Part shown: positions 46,071-59,522 of the stretch, in pieces | How the letters are laid out: every line of letters begins with the position of its first letter | Numbering within the stretch: position 1 is the stretch's first letter | From: Plantago ovata | Taxonomy: Eukaryota > Streptophyta > Magnoliopsida > Lamiales > Plantaginaceae | Reading direction: 5' to 3' | Length of the DNA: 64,000 bases | NCBI GenBank assembly: GCA_028274465.1 | Contig: CM051455.1 | Coordinates: 127,879,462-127,943,461 of the forward strand | Translations under genes and position numbers: made by a program | The notes under the pieces: model-generated | Seen by the model: only the letters and a program-made list of their open reading frames with translations | Database searches by the model: none | What the model was told of the DNA's origin: nothing

Positions 46071-47508
46071 AATAGTACTTTCATAGTTTCATGTTCATCT
46101 CTTATCCAGAAATCTATGTAAACTTATGAAATTATACAACAGATGGATCTTAATACAGTTTCAGTGCTGAATCAGTTGATGTTGTGCAGTAACTAGCTAT
46201 GAGCTCTTTCTAATGAGAAGTTTTTTTCAAATACATTTGATTTACTACAAACTTTCACCAAGATCATTTTGTTGCACGGTACCCGATGGGGCAGCTTGAC
46301 TTCTGAAGCTATGTCAGGCGTAGTGGACATGGCATGCAAGAACATACATTCTAAATTTAGCCAAGCCCAAGAAACTAAGAAACTGTTATTTTCGTCTGAA
46401 CAGAATTGAATTTATTTATAGTATAAAATACGACTAATCAAATCTGAATAGAACTGAATGAATTTGAATAGAATTGAAATGAAATGAACTAAAAATAATG
46501 AATTTTAAGACGAAGAGAACAAAGCCTAAGTGTAATTAGGTGAAAACTTTACTTTTACTTTTATTATAATTATAATTATTAGGAGTGGGTGTGGGCGGTC
46601 GGGTGAGAAAAACACTCAAACTGTGATGGGTTGGGTTACAAAATATGCGAGCGGATGGCGGATGAATGTCAAGTAGGTAATTAAGAATATCCAAGACAAC
46701 TAAATATTATAATTTAACACTAAAATTTATAGTTTATAGAAATCAAACTCAATTAATAAATAAACTACAAATAACGAAATTCAAAATGCAACCAACCGAT
46801 ACAATATCCATCAATAATACATGTCCAAAATGAAACTAAGTTTTAAACATAGAGATTTCAAAAGTCTCTCACTTCAAATCAATAAATGGCCTTACAAATA
46901 ACAAGTAGCTCTCCTCGAAACTTCATGCTCACATACGAAGAAGGGGAAGATGAAGATTAATACTTGAAGACGACGATGGATTTGGGGCATATAGGTTTTG
47001 AGTTTTTTGATGGTTGTGGATTGGGTATAGTAGAATGTTAAACCTAATTAACGTATTAAATAATAAATATATAAAACATTATATACATTGACGGGTTGGG
47101 CAGGTCAGGTGATGGCGGTTTGCAACCGTCAATCCGTCACCCACACGATCCACCGCGGATCAAGCATTGTTTCAACTGCGATCAGGCATTAGTATTACAC
47201 AAAATAAATTGGCAGGTGCAGATTAAAAACCAGCGGTTTACGCGGGTCGTCGGGTGGCTTTTAGGCTCACCCCATTATATTATATTTTGGTATCCGTATT
47301 TCCAAGATACTTGGTCAAAAGATATAAAAAGATATAAAGTGCAACTGTGCAAGGCCCAATACAAAAGTATATGACCACCACATAAATAAACTTCTAGAAC
47401 GTCCACAAATTAAACATCTCTCACAGTACCACGCCACTCTTACACGACTACCAGTGCTAATAATACTAGTGCATCAAAACAAGATTTCAATTGAAGACGA
47501 AGAGAGTC
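46071..47508. other. Intergenic with a GGGTGGG/CGGGTCG-rich repeat
   Basis: 46581-47270 has G-rich ends (TAGGAGTGGGTGTGGGCGG at left; CGCGGGTCGTCGGGTGG and CTCACCCC at right) like many non-autonomous hAT elements, but no clean 8-bp target duplication is visible. No gene. Confidence 0.4.
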
Positions 47509-50500
47509 ATGTTGCAAATTATATCGTCTCACATTTCCAGTCCTTGCCCTCGTATAAAATTGTCAAAACCCCTCAAATTTTCATGGATGCTTCATAGCAG
47601 AGCAGAGGTAAGGTAACCATCGATGTTTTCCCAATACTAGCTAGCTGTTTATTATTACAATTTCTTGACTGTTTCTTCTGATTAGTGCTTCAGCAATACA
47701 TTTTCCACCAAATACGGCACTGCTTATTCATCGTTACAGAAGAGCTGTTGCCTTAGCTTCGGAAGAACCACAATTTGGGCTTACTGATGATGAGGATGAA
47801 CCAAGACAAAGGTTTTATCCAAACTCGCTTATTATAACCTGCTTGCTTACTTGCCTCTTACTTTATAGCTATAGCTGTGATTTTTATGCAGTTTATTTAT
47901 TACCCGTATGTTTCTTCAGATTTTATATGTTGTTTGGTGAATTTATTTTAGCCCCCTTCGATAAATCTTAAATTAATTAAAAGGTAAAAACAAAATTTGA
48001 AATGATATTATGAAATTCTAGTCCCTATATTTTCATAATATAGTATTAAGTTTTTTTTTACGGTTTGATTTAGGATTTATCGAAGTTCAAACTACGTTTA
48101 AAAAATGCCAACAAATACAAAACAAACGTAAAGAATCTATATAAACAGGTGATGATAAATAAATATAGAAAAATAAAGTGAGGTGCTGATCAAATCGGAC
48201 TGTAATCCATAGTCTTCAAAACATTAACTAGCGGGAAAATGTGGATTTGTACTTTTTGAATATAGTGTTTGAGTTAATATATACTGCATTTTTGTCAAAA
48301 AGAGAAATAATACATCTGTACTGGTTAGAACTCTATCACGATCATAATGAGTAGAGTTAGCTGAAGCATCTACAGTCTTATGACTAATTACTGCCAGGAA
48401 ACTTACTTTCTTTTTCCCCCTTGTGTTATCCGTATTATATAGTGCTTGTCTGAGAATAGCTGAATTTGTAGTTATGGTACAACATTATCCTGTGCCAACC
48501 ATATGCAGGAAAGTTGTTGAACATATATGTCTGCTGAAAGCAAAAGAAGATTTGTCGGAAAAGCAAGAGAATGACATGCTGGATTATCTGTATACAACAC
48601 AGTATCAGATGAGTGGAATTATTGCCATATCATTAGGTGATCATTTCCATGCTCTATATATATATAATCCATTCCTATTATGTTTCGGGTGATGTACATA
48701 GTTGAATAAGTTTCCGTCTTGAAATTCAAGATTCAATGTTCATATTATATAAACTACTACTCCCGTCCCAGTAAATATTACCCAGTTTGACTTTTTTCGG
48801 TCAACATCTTTCAACTTTGACTACCGATTACTATTAACCTATAATGATAAAATATTTAATGAAATTATATTATGAAAATATAGGTTCTATATTTACATAA
48901 TATGATTGCGTGATTGATCTGAAAGAATATGTTCTACGCAAATCAATAATATCACACTGTAGCACCTCTGTTACATCGTTTTTGTTTTACTATAATGGTA
49001 CTAAGATTTTTATATAAGTGGATCCTTCAAAGATTTTAGACAACTATCTCATTATAAAAACTGGTGGTGTTTTCTTGTTAGTTTAGTCATTCACCTCATT
49101 TCTTGTTGTATCTCTCACCAAGTTATTATAACTTGAGCAGATGCACTTCAGTCTTTAGTTGTTATACGTCCTGGACATTATGATACTATCGTGTTTCTCT
49201 CTTGTTTATGTTTATCTTGATGGTGCTGCTTTTTAACTCCTGTAGGACGCATTTCTGATCCAAATCCTGAACAATATACACATGCCGTCTTTATGCGTTT
49301 CCAGTGTAAAGAGGACCTTATCAAGTTCTATGAGAATCAATTTTACGTGAAAGTTCTCAATGAACATGTGATGCCGTATTGTCATGTATGTTCTGCATGT
49401 CACCACCATATCTTCACTTATATATTTCTTCTCATGGTATGATCTTTAAAGAAACATTTGTTTGTTCATTTCTGTAATGCTGAGACCTTTATTTTGTAGG
49501 GGATTTTCAATTTTAACTATGCATCGGAAGTAGAGGATGATATCTTACCAATTTTCAGGAAAGGAGAGGTTGGTAGTAGTAGTAATAATTTTTCTTTTCA
49601 TTCTTAGTCTATCCGATTTCGCACTTCAATATGTAAAGTTATCTTAAGGAAGGAATTGTATTTAATTACTAGCAGGAGTACAGCTATGGTGTTGAGTTTG
49701 TGCTCCTCCTACAATTTAGCAAAAGTTCGCTTGGTGGGCCTGCAGAAGATGCTACAACTTCTCTTGTGAAGTTGGCACTTCAATTTCCTTCTTTGATTGT
49801 TCAAGCTACATCAGGTTTGTTTTGAATCGTTTACAACTTAGTAACTAGCTACCAAATATACAGGATGATATTTTAATCATAATCATGCTTTCATTGTACC
49901 TTCTGCAGGTCCTAATATAAACACGAACACTATAGATCAGTATACCCATGGGGTAGTGATACGCTTTCGGTCATGTGAGCTGTCTTCAATCTGTTTCTCC
50001 ACCATGCTTTCCTTTTTAGAACTTTTACTTGGTGTATTGCATACTTCCAACTGTTTGTCCCTTCTTTTTACAGCTGAGGCCTTCAAGATGTTCACTAACA
50101 GCTCAGAATACCTTACTGTAAGTAGCTATGGGATTTTGTAACTTACGTGAGAGCTTTAATTATTATGCTTGTTTTGAAAATAACTTCAGAGTCTCATATG
50201 ACTAAACTGAAACGTCGCATCTGTTTTTTATTTTTTTTCAAAATAGAACACTAAGAAATGAAAATTTGATGTGAATAGATGAGGATTAATCGAAGAATGA
50301 TGATCTGTTAACATATCTTCTAGTCCAGGCCGTGAACCTTTGCTAAATAATTCATATTGGAAGAAGAGACAAGTATGGAGTTTTATAGCATTATGACAAT
50401 TATTCATTTTAGACCAGAACACAATGTTGCCTTGCCTCCTTCAGATTGACCTTTTGTGCAAAGTGCCCTCTAAAATTTGCATGTGTGAGATGCCCACTGT

Positions 50501-50904
50501 AGGTTGAAACTCTGCAATTTTCATGTATTAGGTCTGCATGTGTACAGTTTGCCCGATAACTTTTGAAGTCAATGTGATTTTTTAAATTTTACTGTAATTT
50601 ACTAAATTTGAAGTTTCAAGTGGCAAATAGAACACATACATTAGGCAGCAAATGGCACATAAGGCCAAACTTTGAGCGATATATCGCACAAAGGGCCAAA
50701 GAGCCAACTTTGGAACACAAACTTTGACTGCATATGGTTCCCATACTATAGTGATTTGATTGTACGTCGTGAAATTGAATGCGTATCTTTCTGTAACTCG
50801 TGAATTGGAAATTTCAGCTGTGGAAATCCAAATTCCAACCCTTCATGGAGAACTCTCTATCTAGTCATTATTCTGTAGATCCAATTGCCAAGGAGCTTAT
50901 GTAA
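47509..50904 (+). CDS. Stress-response A/B-barrel (Dabb) domain protein, UP3-like
   Basis: Nine exons join in phase: 47509-47612, 47686-47811, 48509-48636, 49246-49385, 49500-49568, 49676-49814, 49909-49974, 50074-50117 and 50818-50904; 903 bp, 300 residues. The Ser/Arg-rich N terminus looks like an organelle transit sequence. Two ferredoxin-like A/B-barrel halves follow: GRISDPNPEQYTHAVFMRF and KFYENQFYVKVL, then EVEDDILPIF, GVEFVLLLQF, FPSLIVQ and YTHGVVIRFRS; the end is SVDPIAKELM. This pattern matches plant stress-responsive A/B-barrel proteins, small dimer-forming proteins of unclear chemistry. Intron 3 (609 bp) and intron 8 (700 bp) are the longest but one or two. Exon 1 depends on a donor at 47612; a donor five bases earlier breaks the frame. 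Confidence 0.88.
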
Positions 50905-52044
50905 CAAGATCTGTCTGTAGTATCAATAAAGGAGTTCTCTAAGCATGCTATAGTCTCATCATGGTCTACTGTAATAAAATTCGGTGAAGGAATCCCTTAC
51001 ATCCGAGGAGTTATATCTGGAAGTCTGTTGTTTTCAAGGAGCAAGCACACAGGCTAGCATCTATTTTGATAATTTAGATCATTTTCATGAACAGAGAAAA
51101 AATGGCCTTGTCATGTTCCTGTATCTTTAGCTAATCTCAGAGAATTTACTTGTGAGAATGGATGACTACCTGATCTGTGTTTAGGTTGCTTGTACCACTT
51201 AATTCTTGCCTCTTTATTTTGATAAGTGATAACCATGTTCAGGTGATGTTTTTCTTTCAGATAAATTGATTTTGTAACTTCGATGTTCACTACCTCTCAA
51301 TACTACGGAATGAAATGGCACTTGTGTTGTATATAAATTTGAATATTCTACTTTGAAGTTTATATATATTCTACATTGTACTTGTACTTCTAACTATTAG
51401 ATTGAATAGTTACTTGCATGGGCATCTCGCCAGAACATTACCGGGGCAACACATCTAGTAAGGATATGGGTATGAACCACGAGCTCTCGGGCAGGGGACT
51501 CGAAATCATGAAAGCACAAGATGTCGTGGTATGATTGTGACTCTCTACAAAGTATTTTCCGTGAACGTTGAAAAGAAATTGAGATTCAGATCGATTTTCA
51601 TGTAATGTAAAAGTGAAATTTCAGAAAGCAGGGAGGAACAATATTATTACATATGCAGTGCAGTTTAAGGAACATAAAGGATAGTAAATTGTAAGAAAGA
51701 CAAGTGTTCATCTGAAATCCGAATATGTTCAGCACATGACAAAAAGAGAGATCCGTTCAGCAAAACGTAATAAAGCGCGCTAAGTAACAAACACAAACTA
51801 TGAAAGCTTAAAGAACTTATGAACATAATAACTTAAAACATGATATATGGTTCAACAAAAGAGAAATTGCAACTACAACCTCATTTAATTTAAACTCACT
51901 AAACTATCCCCATGAATTATTCGTCAAAAAAAAAAAAAAATATCCTCAAGAATTACAGCGCCCATGAAACCCACAACGTCATAAATTTTAAATTGTTTAA
52001 TCCATCCATCCATTAAAAAATTGAAAGGAAGGTTTTTATTTGAA
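50905..52044. other. 3' flank and intergenic
   Basis: Includes the 3' UTR of the A/B-barrel gene (ATAAAATT-type signals soon after the stop). No other gene seen. Confidence 0.5.
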
Positions 52045-52396
52045 CAAAGAGCACACTTAGAGGTGTTCACACTATGTTGCATTTTGGCCAAAAACATTTT
52101 CTAAATTATTTTATTGCATTTTTAAATCCTTTTATATTTAAGTTTTGTAACTCCAATTTCATTAATAAAATTTAATTGTCATTCAAGTTGTAGGTAATGT
52201 TTGCCTATTCACTAAACAAACACCATAAAAATATGTTTTTTAATTTAGTAGTAAATCTATACGTATAATGTTAGAAAAAAAATTAGATAGAATGTATTGA
52301 AAGTGAGGTTTTATAGTGAGCAAAGAGCACACTTTGAGGTGTGTTCAGTGAAATTTTGCTCCAAAAATTATTTTCTGAATTAGTTTATTACATTTT
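52045..52396. repeat. Diverged tandem repeat, units A and start of B (about 270 bp)
   Basis: Unit A begins near 52047 with CAAAGAGCACACTTAGAGGTG. Unit B begins near 52322 with CAAAGAGCACACTTTGAGGTG and is interrupted at 52396 by an LTR retrotransposon. A third copy, very similar to A, is at 58726-58975. Confidence 0.85.
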
Positions 52397-53617
52397 TGTT
52401 ATGGATAATTATGAATGTACAATAGTTTCAGTTAGTTAAGAGTTACAAGTAGAATATAATACAAACATCAAACATTAGTTACTTATGGTTTCTAGATAGG
52501 CTCAAAGTCTTTCTATTGTACTCATATAAATACCCCTCATATTGTTAGTATTGAATACAATTCTCCCATTATTTCCAACACGTTATCATCAGACGAAATT
52601 GTCGTATTCCACCTTGAACATCCGACGAAGACTAACAAGGATAAGGCCGTACGATCACTCCGAATTTGACGATGCCCTGATCTGCCATCTACGAAAGGAG
52701 CAAACGGTTTGGTGATGATGATGAATTAATGGACTGATCGATTCCAAAGACCAACCAGAGGCGTTGGAATGATTGGACTGAATCGGCAATAATAAGATGA
52801 TAATCCATCAATTCTTTATTTTCCAACTCAATTGCCTAAATTACGTCTACAGCAACTTCTTTTTACTCTACCCCTCTAACTCCCAATTTTTTTTATCTCA
52901 TATACTCTAGTTCATCAATTGTATTTTATGCATATTGTGTACCTTATTTGACCGTGAATTTTGTCTTACATGTATGTGAAAACCGATCAATTTCATCCGG
53001 GGTTTCTACCGATCGAGATATATATCATTAGATTTACGACTTACGATAACAGTATTCATGAAGAACCAAAGATAAGTTTTTTTTCTTCCTCCCATGTATT
53101 ATCTAGCACTCCGTTTACCAATATTTTTTTCTCATCAACAATATGATTAATATTTTGCCAGTACCAAGCTAATTTATAAAGTATCGTAGACATAGTACAT
53201 GGACGGCTAAGATGGCTATTGCGGGGGTTTAATATATCCTACCACAGTACTTATTAGCTTTGGTTATTGATTCCGATTTCTTTATCATGTCAACATACTC
53301 ACTCAAGCAACTTGGTCACCAAGATTGCTTGAATTGTTTTTTTGGGTTCAGGTGACGGTTTGGTATCCTGGTTTTGGAGTCATTAATTATGATTTGTATG
53401 GGTTTAATCTTGTCTGGATTGAAATTTTTGGCGGAGATATGCAAGCAAGAGATTGTGAAAGTAGTAGCTTGAGTTTGGACAGACAAACGGAATGGATTGC
53501 AAATTAATCCCGCTTGCTCTTATTCCCTCTATTCAATCAATTCAATTTTATGTTCCGTAATAGTACTATTTAATAACGCTTTTTGTTTGATGGTGACATG
53601 TATGTGAGAGTTGAAAA

Positions 53618-53969
53618 TGTTGGAGAATTAATATAAATGACTAGATTCCGTTCCTCCCCAATAGCTTAAGCTTTTGGGAGAGTTGGATTTATATCATGGT
53701 ATCAGAGCCATCTAGCTCACGCCCACCTGGGTTCGAATCTCCCCGGAGACAAACTCCGCCCCATATTAAATTTCCACTCGATTGGCCTCCCCAAAGAGGT
53801 TGAAATCGGCCACGAGTGCGGGGGAGTGTTGGAGAATTAATATAAACCCAAAGAGGTTGAAATCGGTCACGAGTGCGGGGGAGTGTTGGAGAATTAATAT
53901 AAATGACTAGATTCCGTTCCTCCCCAACAGCTGGAACGGAATCTAGTCATTTATATTAATTCTCCAACA
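53618..53969. mobile_element. TRIM-type miniature LTR element, rearranged
   Basis: The LTR 53618-53696 (79 bp, TGTTGGAG ... TATCA) is followed at once by the primer site TGGTATCAGAGCCA (53697-53710). A short internal part ends in the polypurine tract GCGGGGGAG before a second LTR start at 53827. That LTR is cut after 20 bp, the internal end (about 36 bp) repeats, a third LTR start follows at 53884, and the element closes with an inverted LTR piece ending at 53969. No coding capacity. Confidence 0.85.
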
Positions 53970-56900
53970 GAAAAAACCCGAGTCCGGAGTTCTACCAATT
54001 GAGTAACCTATGGTCATCGAACACACAAGAACACCGATTTTCATTGATCAAGTTTCCGGTTCATGCAAAGGATAGGAGAAATATGGAAGATAATTGACGT
54101 CAAAGCTAAGTTTCACTTTTTCTTTTGAATTTACTATGACCTATTTATTATCAATGACATGCATAAAGAACTAAGGTTACTGTACTTGAGCTTCTTGATA
54201 TAGTGTTCAAACATGTACTAAGGCCATGTAAATATTGGCTTTTTGCTACCTTTTATTTTCTTAATTTGCTTAAAGTTAATTGGTAACCTGTTGTATATGT
54301 ATCTTAAGTATATATCTTGGCTGAGAATAATAGTTTATATCTTGGCTGAGAATATTGTTTTGGTTCTGAAGCTTAATGTTACTAGCCTTGCATGATAATA
54401 TATGTTCGTTTTGTATTATTAGAAAGCTGCATAGCGTCGTACATGATTATGTCTAATCTATGCTAAAGTTGCATGTTTATTTGATTAGTAACCGCATGCA
54501 ATTAAATTTTCTATTTTATGGAACAATGTGTAATGTGTGGCCTGAGTTAGTATCATAGTGTAACCTCTGCCTTAACTTGTTTAACCACGTATGGTTATTA
54601 ATCCTCTCCTAGTTGTATCTGAATGCCATTGTGTTCATTTGATGAGTTTATACTTTGAGTCAGGTTCTTTATCCCCTTTAATCCTTATGATCAAATATTC
54701 ATGTCAGATACTACTACTACGACATGTTATCTACCTGAACCAACTTGGTTGGGAATGTATATATTTTAACATTACTGCATTTATACTAATTTTAGTACAC
54801 CATATCAACCGTTATATAAATTTCATCAAATTAGGAACTTTTACTTCCTTTTCAGTTGAGGTTTAATTTGATGTTTGCCTTGGGTGCATTTTCGTGATCT
54901 TAGTTCCTCAAATTTGATAATTGCCTTTGAATAGTAAGATATATGGTTTTGCTTGATGTATAGCATGACAGTTTGTAAATATATGGTACAATTTTATATG
55001 TTGACAATGTAAGTTGCACCATGTAGGAAAGCATTTGCTAGATAGTATTTAACAAATGATTTCATTTACTAATACACGTTTTTGATTTGGTGTTGATGGA
55101 CATATGTACGAGTTTCTCGAGTATGCGAGGTGTTTGATGAATTCCTAATCAGGATATGAAGGATTAGAGCACCAATTCTTACGGATGAGCAAGATCATCC
55201 ATGGATAAGTTATATCAGAGATAAGTTACATTTTATTATATTTTCTATCTGTTTGATTTATTTTTATTTGAATTCCTTGATATCTAGATGTTTGCCAGAT
55301 ACAGAGGTACACTATTGGCATTTTATAAATTTGATCAATTTCTTGAAATGAGACATCAAAGAAATATAGCACTTGAAGTTGCTATGACATGTGAATGTGA
55401 AAAAGATGTCATATGGATACAAATCATATTTCTCCTATCCCTGAAGTGATTGGATACATAAATCGCAAAGGAGTTTGCATGATATACAATTGATACTTAA
55501 TAAATTTTGTATACAACACTTGCAAGTTGCTATGATATATCGATGTAAAGATTTGTATCTCTGGAGCTAATATCCCAGCTTATGCCACTTCGACAAATCA
55601 CAATCTTGAAGTGATTGGAAATACATTACGATGAAACAAAGATGCCTCTGTGGTCATGAATAATATAAGACCATTATATTATTGGAAAAGAAATATGTGG
55701 TGACAAGATCACACATAAATTAGACTCACTTCCTAAGGAAGTTTAAGATTAATAGTCTTGCCAATACAAAATAGATTGTATTTTTATGTCACATCATTCT
55801 GGTCAGATTCAATTATTCACGATTGTTATATTTAACCAACTAGAAGTTGGTATGTGTAAATTGATTATTAACTTTGCATGCAAAAAGTGAACATTATTAA
55901 GCTTTGACAAACAACAAAGTTCATAAGATGTGACAAGCATGGCCATCCGGGTATGAAATTACCCGTTTATAAGGAACTTGAAGTTTCGTTTATTAGAAAT
56001 ATAATTATGTGCTGAAGGCTTTCTCATGTCGTTAGATTATATTAATGGCAAGACACGACATTGAGATTAAGCATACTAATGGAGATTTTGAAAGTGATAA
56101 TCACTCAAAATTTATTGATGTGACTAGAAGTCCACTCATTATTTAAGTTAATTGATGATCTCCTATTGGGGCAAATCTAAATTTTCAGCACACAGAAAAC
56201 CCAACTGCTGGAGTAATACACTCCCTTGATTTTATATTTTTCCATGAAAAGAACTCATACATGAAGCCTATTTAAATATAAGTATGAGTATATGTCTCTA
56301 AGCTGGACATGATATGTGCCCCAGATAGTGCTAATTTGTTGAATTAGTTTTTCCCAACTTAGGGGGGAGGAAGTGAAATACATGATAAGCTGATAAAAAC
56401 AAATTCATAGAGTGAATTCATCCCCATATATTATTTTAAGTTTCAGCTTCATGTTACCATATTCCAAACATGACATTATATAATTTGATTGTAGACAGTT
56501 ATGATCCTATTTTGTGACATAGAGAGCTACATGTCAGTTGTAAATATGGCATGTGTTGAGAAATGGATATCTTGCCTATTGAAATTCATGCACCTAAAAG
56601 TGCAACAAGTAGATTATACGGTTCCAAGAAAATAATGGCAAGATGATGCAGTTGGTACTCATCAAGAGTAAAAGTAAGCATATACAATAGATATCTGAAA
56701 TAAAAATAGATGGCCTATAGACATGGAAATGGTATCTCCATAAAATATATTCAGATATCAATGATCAGTACTGAATCAAACAAATCATGAAAAAAGATGA
56801 TTATTGAATATACCGGTATACATGGAACCGAGAAAATTGAAAAACATATATGTGAAATACAATGGATATGAATTATTAAACATGTAAAGGGGATCTTACA

Positions 56901-57395
56901 TGAAAATCCATTCAATGTCGACAAAGTAATTATAGAGCTCATGGACCTGATGTCCAGTCAATTGATGAATTCAAAATTTTATACGGTACCGTTGCATTAT
57001 CGATTCAAATTTTATGTGCATCTAGATACTAAGTTTTTATTCTGCATATTGCATTTATCATCATGTATATTATGTTTATTGTTATGTTATTTACTTGATC
57101 TAGTTTATTAAGTTTATTATAGTTGTTTTTAGGTATTATGTTGCATACATATTATTTATATGATCTTACAGGTTACTACCACTTTTGATTATTTGTGGTA
57201 CACATAAATTGTCATTTAATTGACAAACTGAAGTTTCTGTCATTTATGATAATTATTATCTATTCAGGAGCGGCTCTAGATTTTAGGGGCCCTGTTCGAT
57301 CCCGTAAGATAGGCCCAAAAAACAATGTTATAACACAAAAAAAAAAAATAAATAAATAAAATAAAAATGAAAGAGTGATAAAATGTTAAAAGTAA

Positions 57396-57467
57396 GAATT
57401 GAACCAGGGACCTTTTGAAAGGTATAACACTTATACTAGCATTCTGTGCCAACTAAGCCAATGCAGC
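57396..57467 (-). repeat. tRNA-derived (SINE-like) relic
   Basis: Minus strand reads TTGGCTTAGTTGGCACAGAA (A-box-like) and CCCTGGTTCAATTC (B-box-like) about 40 bp apart. A functional tRNA fold is not evident. Confidence 0.45.
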
Positions 57468-58725
57468 TTTGAAAACTTTACACATAAACGCATGTATATA
57501 TACATTATATATATTAATATATTGAAAACTTGTCCCAGAAGAGACTAGAGAGATCATGTTATAAAACATGAATATTCATTGAATTAACAATGAAATTTAT
57601 ATGTTCCAAGAATATTTATGAGAAGTAATGATTATTACTCTCTACTGGAAATTAGTCCTAGAAGGATAAGTGAATAGAGTTATCATGTTGACAAACATGA
57701 ATCAATGAATGTGAAAAGGTTCCTGAAGAACTAGATTTGAACCTCAATACTTATCTATTTAGGTATGGCTTCAAAGATTGATAAGTATAATCTATGCATT
57801 CACTAGAAGTGAAATATGAGAATTATGAGATATGATTTTTGAGGTTCTTGGAGAATGCAAAAGAAATTTATCTTGCAAACAGGGGGAGATAATGAACATC
57901 ATTGAAAGTTTTGCGCATCATACAAGTTGCTACACTCTTTTTCCCTTCGACTAGGTTTTTATCCCATTGGATTTTTTCTAGCAAGGTTTTTAACGAGGTA
58001 GCATTATAAGCATCTCCCAATCTCCATAAAGATAAAGTTATGAGACCATATTGGTCATTTTACAAACAGGTTATGTGTGGAAGAAAATCTTTTGGAGGAC
58101 ATCTACGTCAACAAGGAGATCAAACGACAACTTGACGGATTTGCTCACCCAATCTCTTTCAACATCAACATTGGAGGAGACGGTTTGAAGGATTGGAATG
58201 CGGCGGCTCAAAGATTTGAAGTGATATACGAATGGGGGGAGTTGAATACGCACTGCACTCTTTTTCCCTTCACTAAGTTTTTATCCCACTGGGTTTTTCT
58301 TATGAAGGTTTTTTACGAGGCAGTATCCTTACAAGCGTATTCACAATTCTCAACTCGTGTCCATTCAAGGGGGAGTGTTATGGATAATTATGAATGTACA
58401 AGAGTTTCAGTTAGTTAAGAGTTACAAGTAGAATACAATACAAACACTAGTTACTTATGGTTTCTAGATAGACTCAAAGTATTCTATTGTACTCATATAA
58501 ATACCCCTCATATTCTCAGTATTGAATACAATTCTCCCATTATTTTCAACAATTTTTAATTTCTTTCTTATTATTTTATAAAAACTCATTTAATTTTGTA
58601 ACCCCTACCTATTAAAATTTAAAATTGTTAAATGTCCTTCATGGAATCATGGTTGACCGAGCTCAGGGAGTCAGGGGGTCATGCATGACCCGTTACAAAA
58701 CAAAAGATTAATTGACAATCAACTC

Positions 58726-58975
58726 AAAGAGCACACTTAGAAGTGTGTTCACACTATGTGACATTTTGGCAAAAAACATTTTCTAAATTATTTTATTGCA
58801 TTTTTAAATCCTTTTATATTTAAGTTTTGTAACTCCAATTTCATTAATAAAATTTAATTGTCATTCAAGTTGTAGGTAATGTTTGCCTATTCACTAAACA
58901 ACACCATTAAAATATGTTTTTTAATTTAGTAGTAAATCTATACGTATAATGTTAGAAAAAAATTAGATAGAATGT
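58726..58975. repeat. Tandem repeat unit C
   Basis: About 250 bp nearly identical to 52047-52295 (AGAGCACACTTAGA, ACTATGT, TTTTGTAACTCCAATTTC, TACGTATAATGTTAGAAAAA). It shows that the LTR element landed between tandem copies. Confidence 0.88.
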
Positions 58976-59183
58976 TTAAAAGTTAGTTTATGGTAAACAA
59001 AACTAGATATGCATAACAAATTGAAAAATAAGATAAGATGATCTCATAAATAACCATTCTGAAGTGAGTTTAACATATTTAGTGCTTTAGAATGTTAACT
59101 TTGGTTTGAAAAATGAATATATTTTATATGAATAGTTGTATCGTTATTTAAAGATACATTTGACCTTTTAAGATCTATTTTTG

Positions 59184-59522
59184 CCCATAATTTACTTTTT
59201 TTTTTGGAAAAAATGTTTACTTGTATTCCAAAAATAATCCAATACAGTATGTCGATCCTCAGATCCAGACAATCCTACACTTGATCACCATCTACTACAG
59301 AACTGCTTTTCTTTCTAATCTAAATTGCAGCAGTAAGCTAGTAATTTATCATCACCAATACATCTCATTTTTACAATGTTCTTTATTTCCTCAACTACAA
59401 ACATGTTGAAAGGCTGTTGCATATAGAGCTTCGCATTTCTGGCCTTCCAAAGAGCATATATCGTTTCCACAAATGTCATCTTCAATAGTAGTGCACGACA
59501 TGCTTTCCCATAATTTACTTTT
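59184..59522 (-). mobile_element. 5'-truncated LINE insertion (minus strand)
   Basis: A 16-bp target duplication CCCATAATTTACTTTT flanks it (59184-59199 and 59507-59522). The poly-T at the left (to about 59205) is the poly-A tail. The minus strand encodes FVETIYALWKARNAKLY and VVEEIKNIVKMRC, the C-terminal part of plant LINE reverse-transcriptase proteins (zf-RVT region). Only about 300 bp of the element remain. Confidence 0.88.

Larger units (their letters stand above)
52397..58551 (+). mobile_element. LTR retrotransposon, copia-like, heavily decayed
   Basis: Short LTRs 52397-52580 and 58376-58551 (TGTTATGG ... CAACA), flanked by the perfect target duplication ATTTT (52392-52396, 58552-58556). 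After the left LTR comes CGTTATCATCAGACGA, close to the CGTTATCAGCACGA primer site of several plant copia lineages, and a GGGGGAG tract precedes the right LTR. The internal 5.8 kb has no long open frame; only fragments recall gag-pol (GGCCATCCGGGTATGA near 55940). A TRIM (53618-53969), a tRNA-like segment (57396-57467) and a duplicated 3' segment (57930-58020, 58256-58345) lie inside. Confidence 0.85.

Noticed and set aside
46581..47270. Second hAT element upstream of the A/B-barrel gene
   Set aside because: G-rich ends look right but the termini are not clearly inverted and no 8-bp duplication is readable.
57396..57467. Functional tRNA gene
   Set aside because: A- and B-box-like words are present but no cloverleaf with paired acceptor stem is evident; better explained as a SINE relic.
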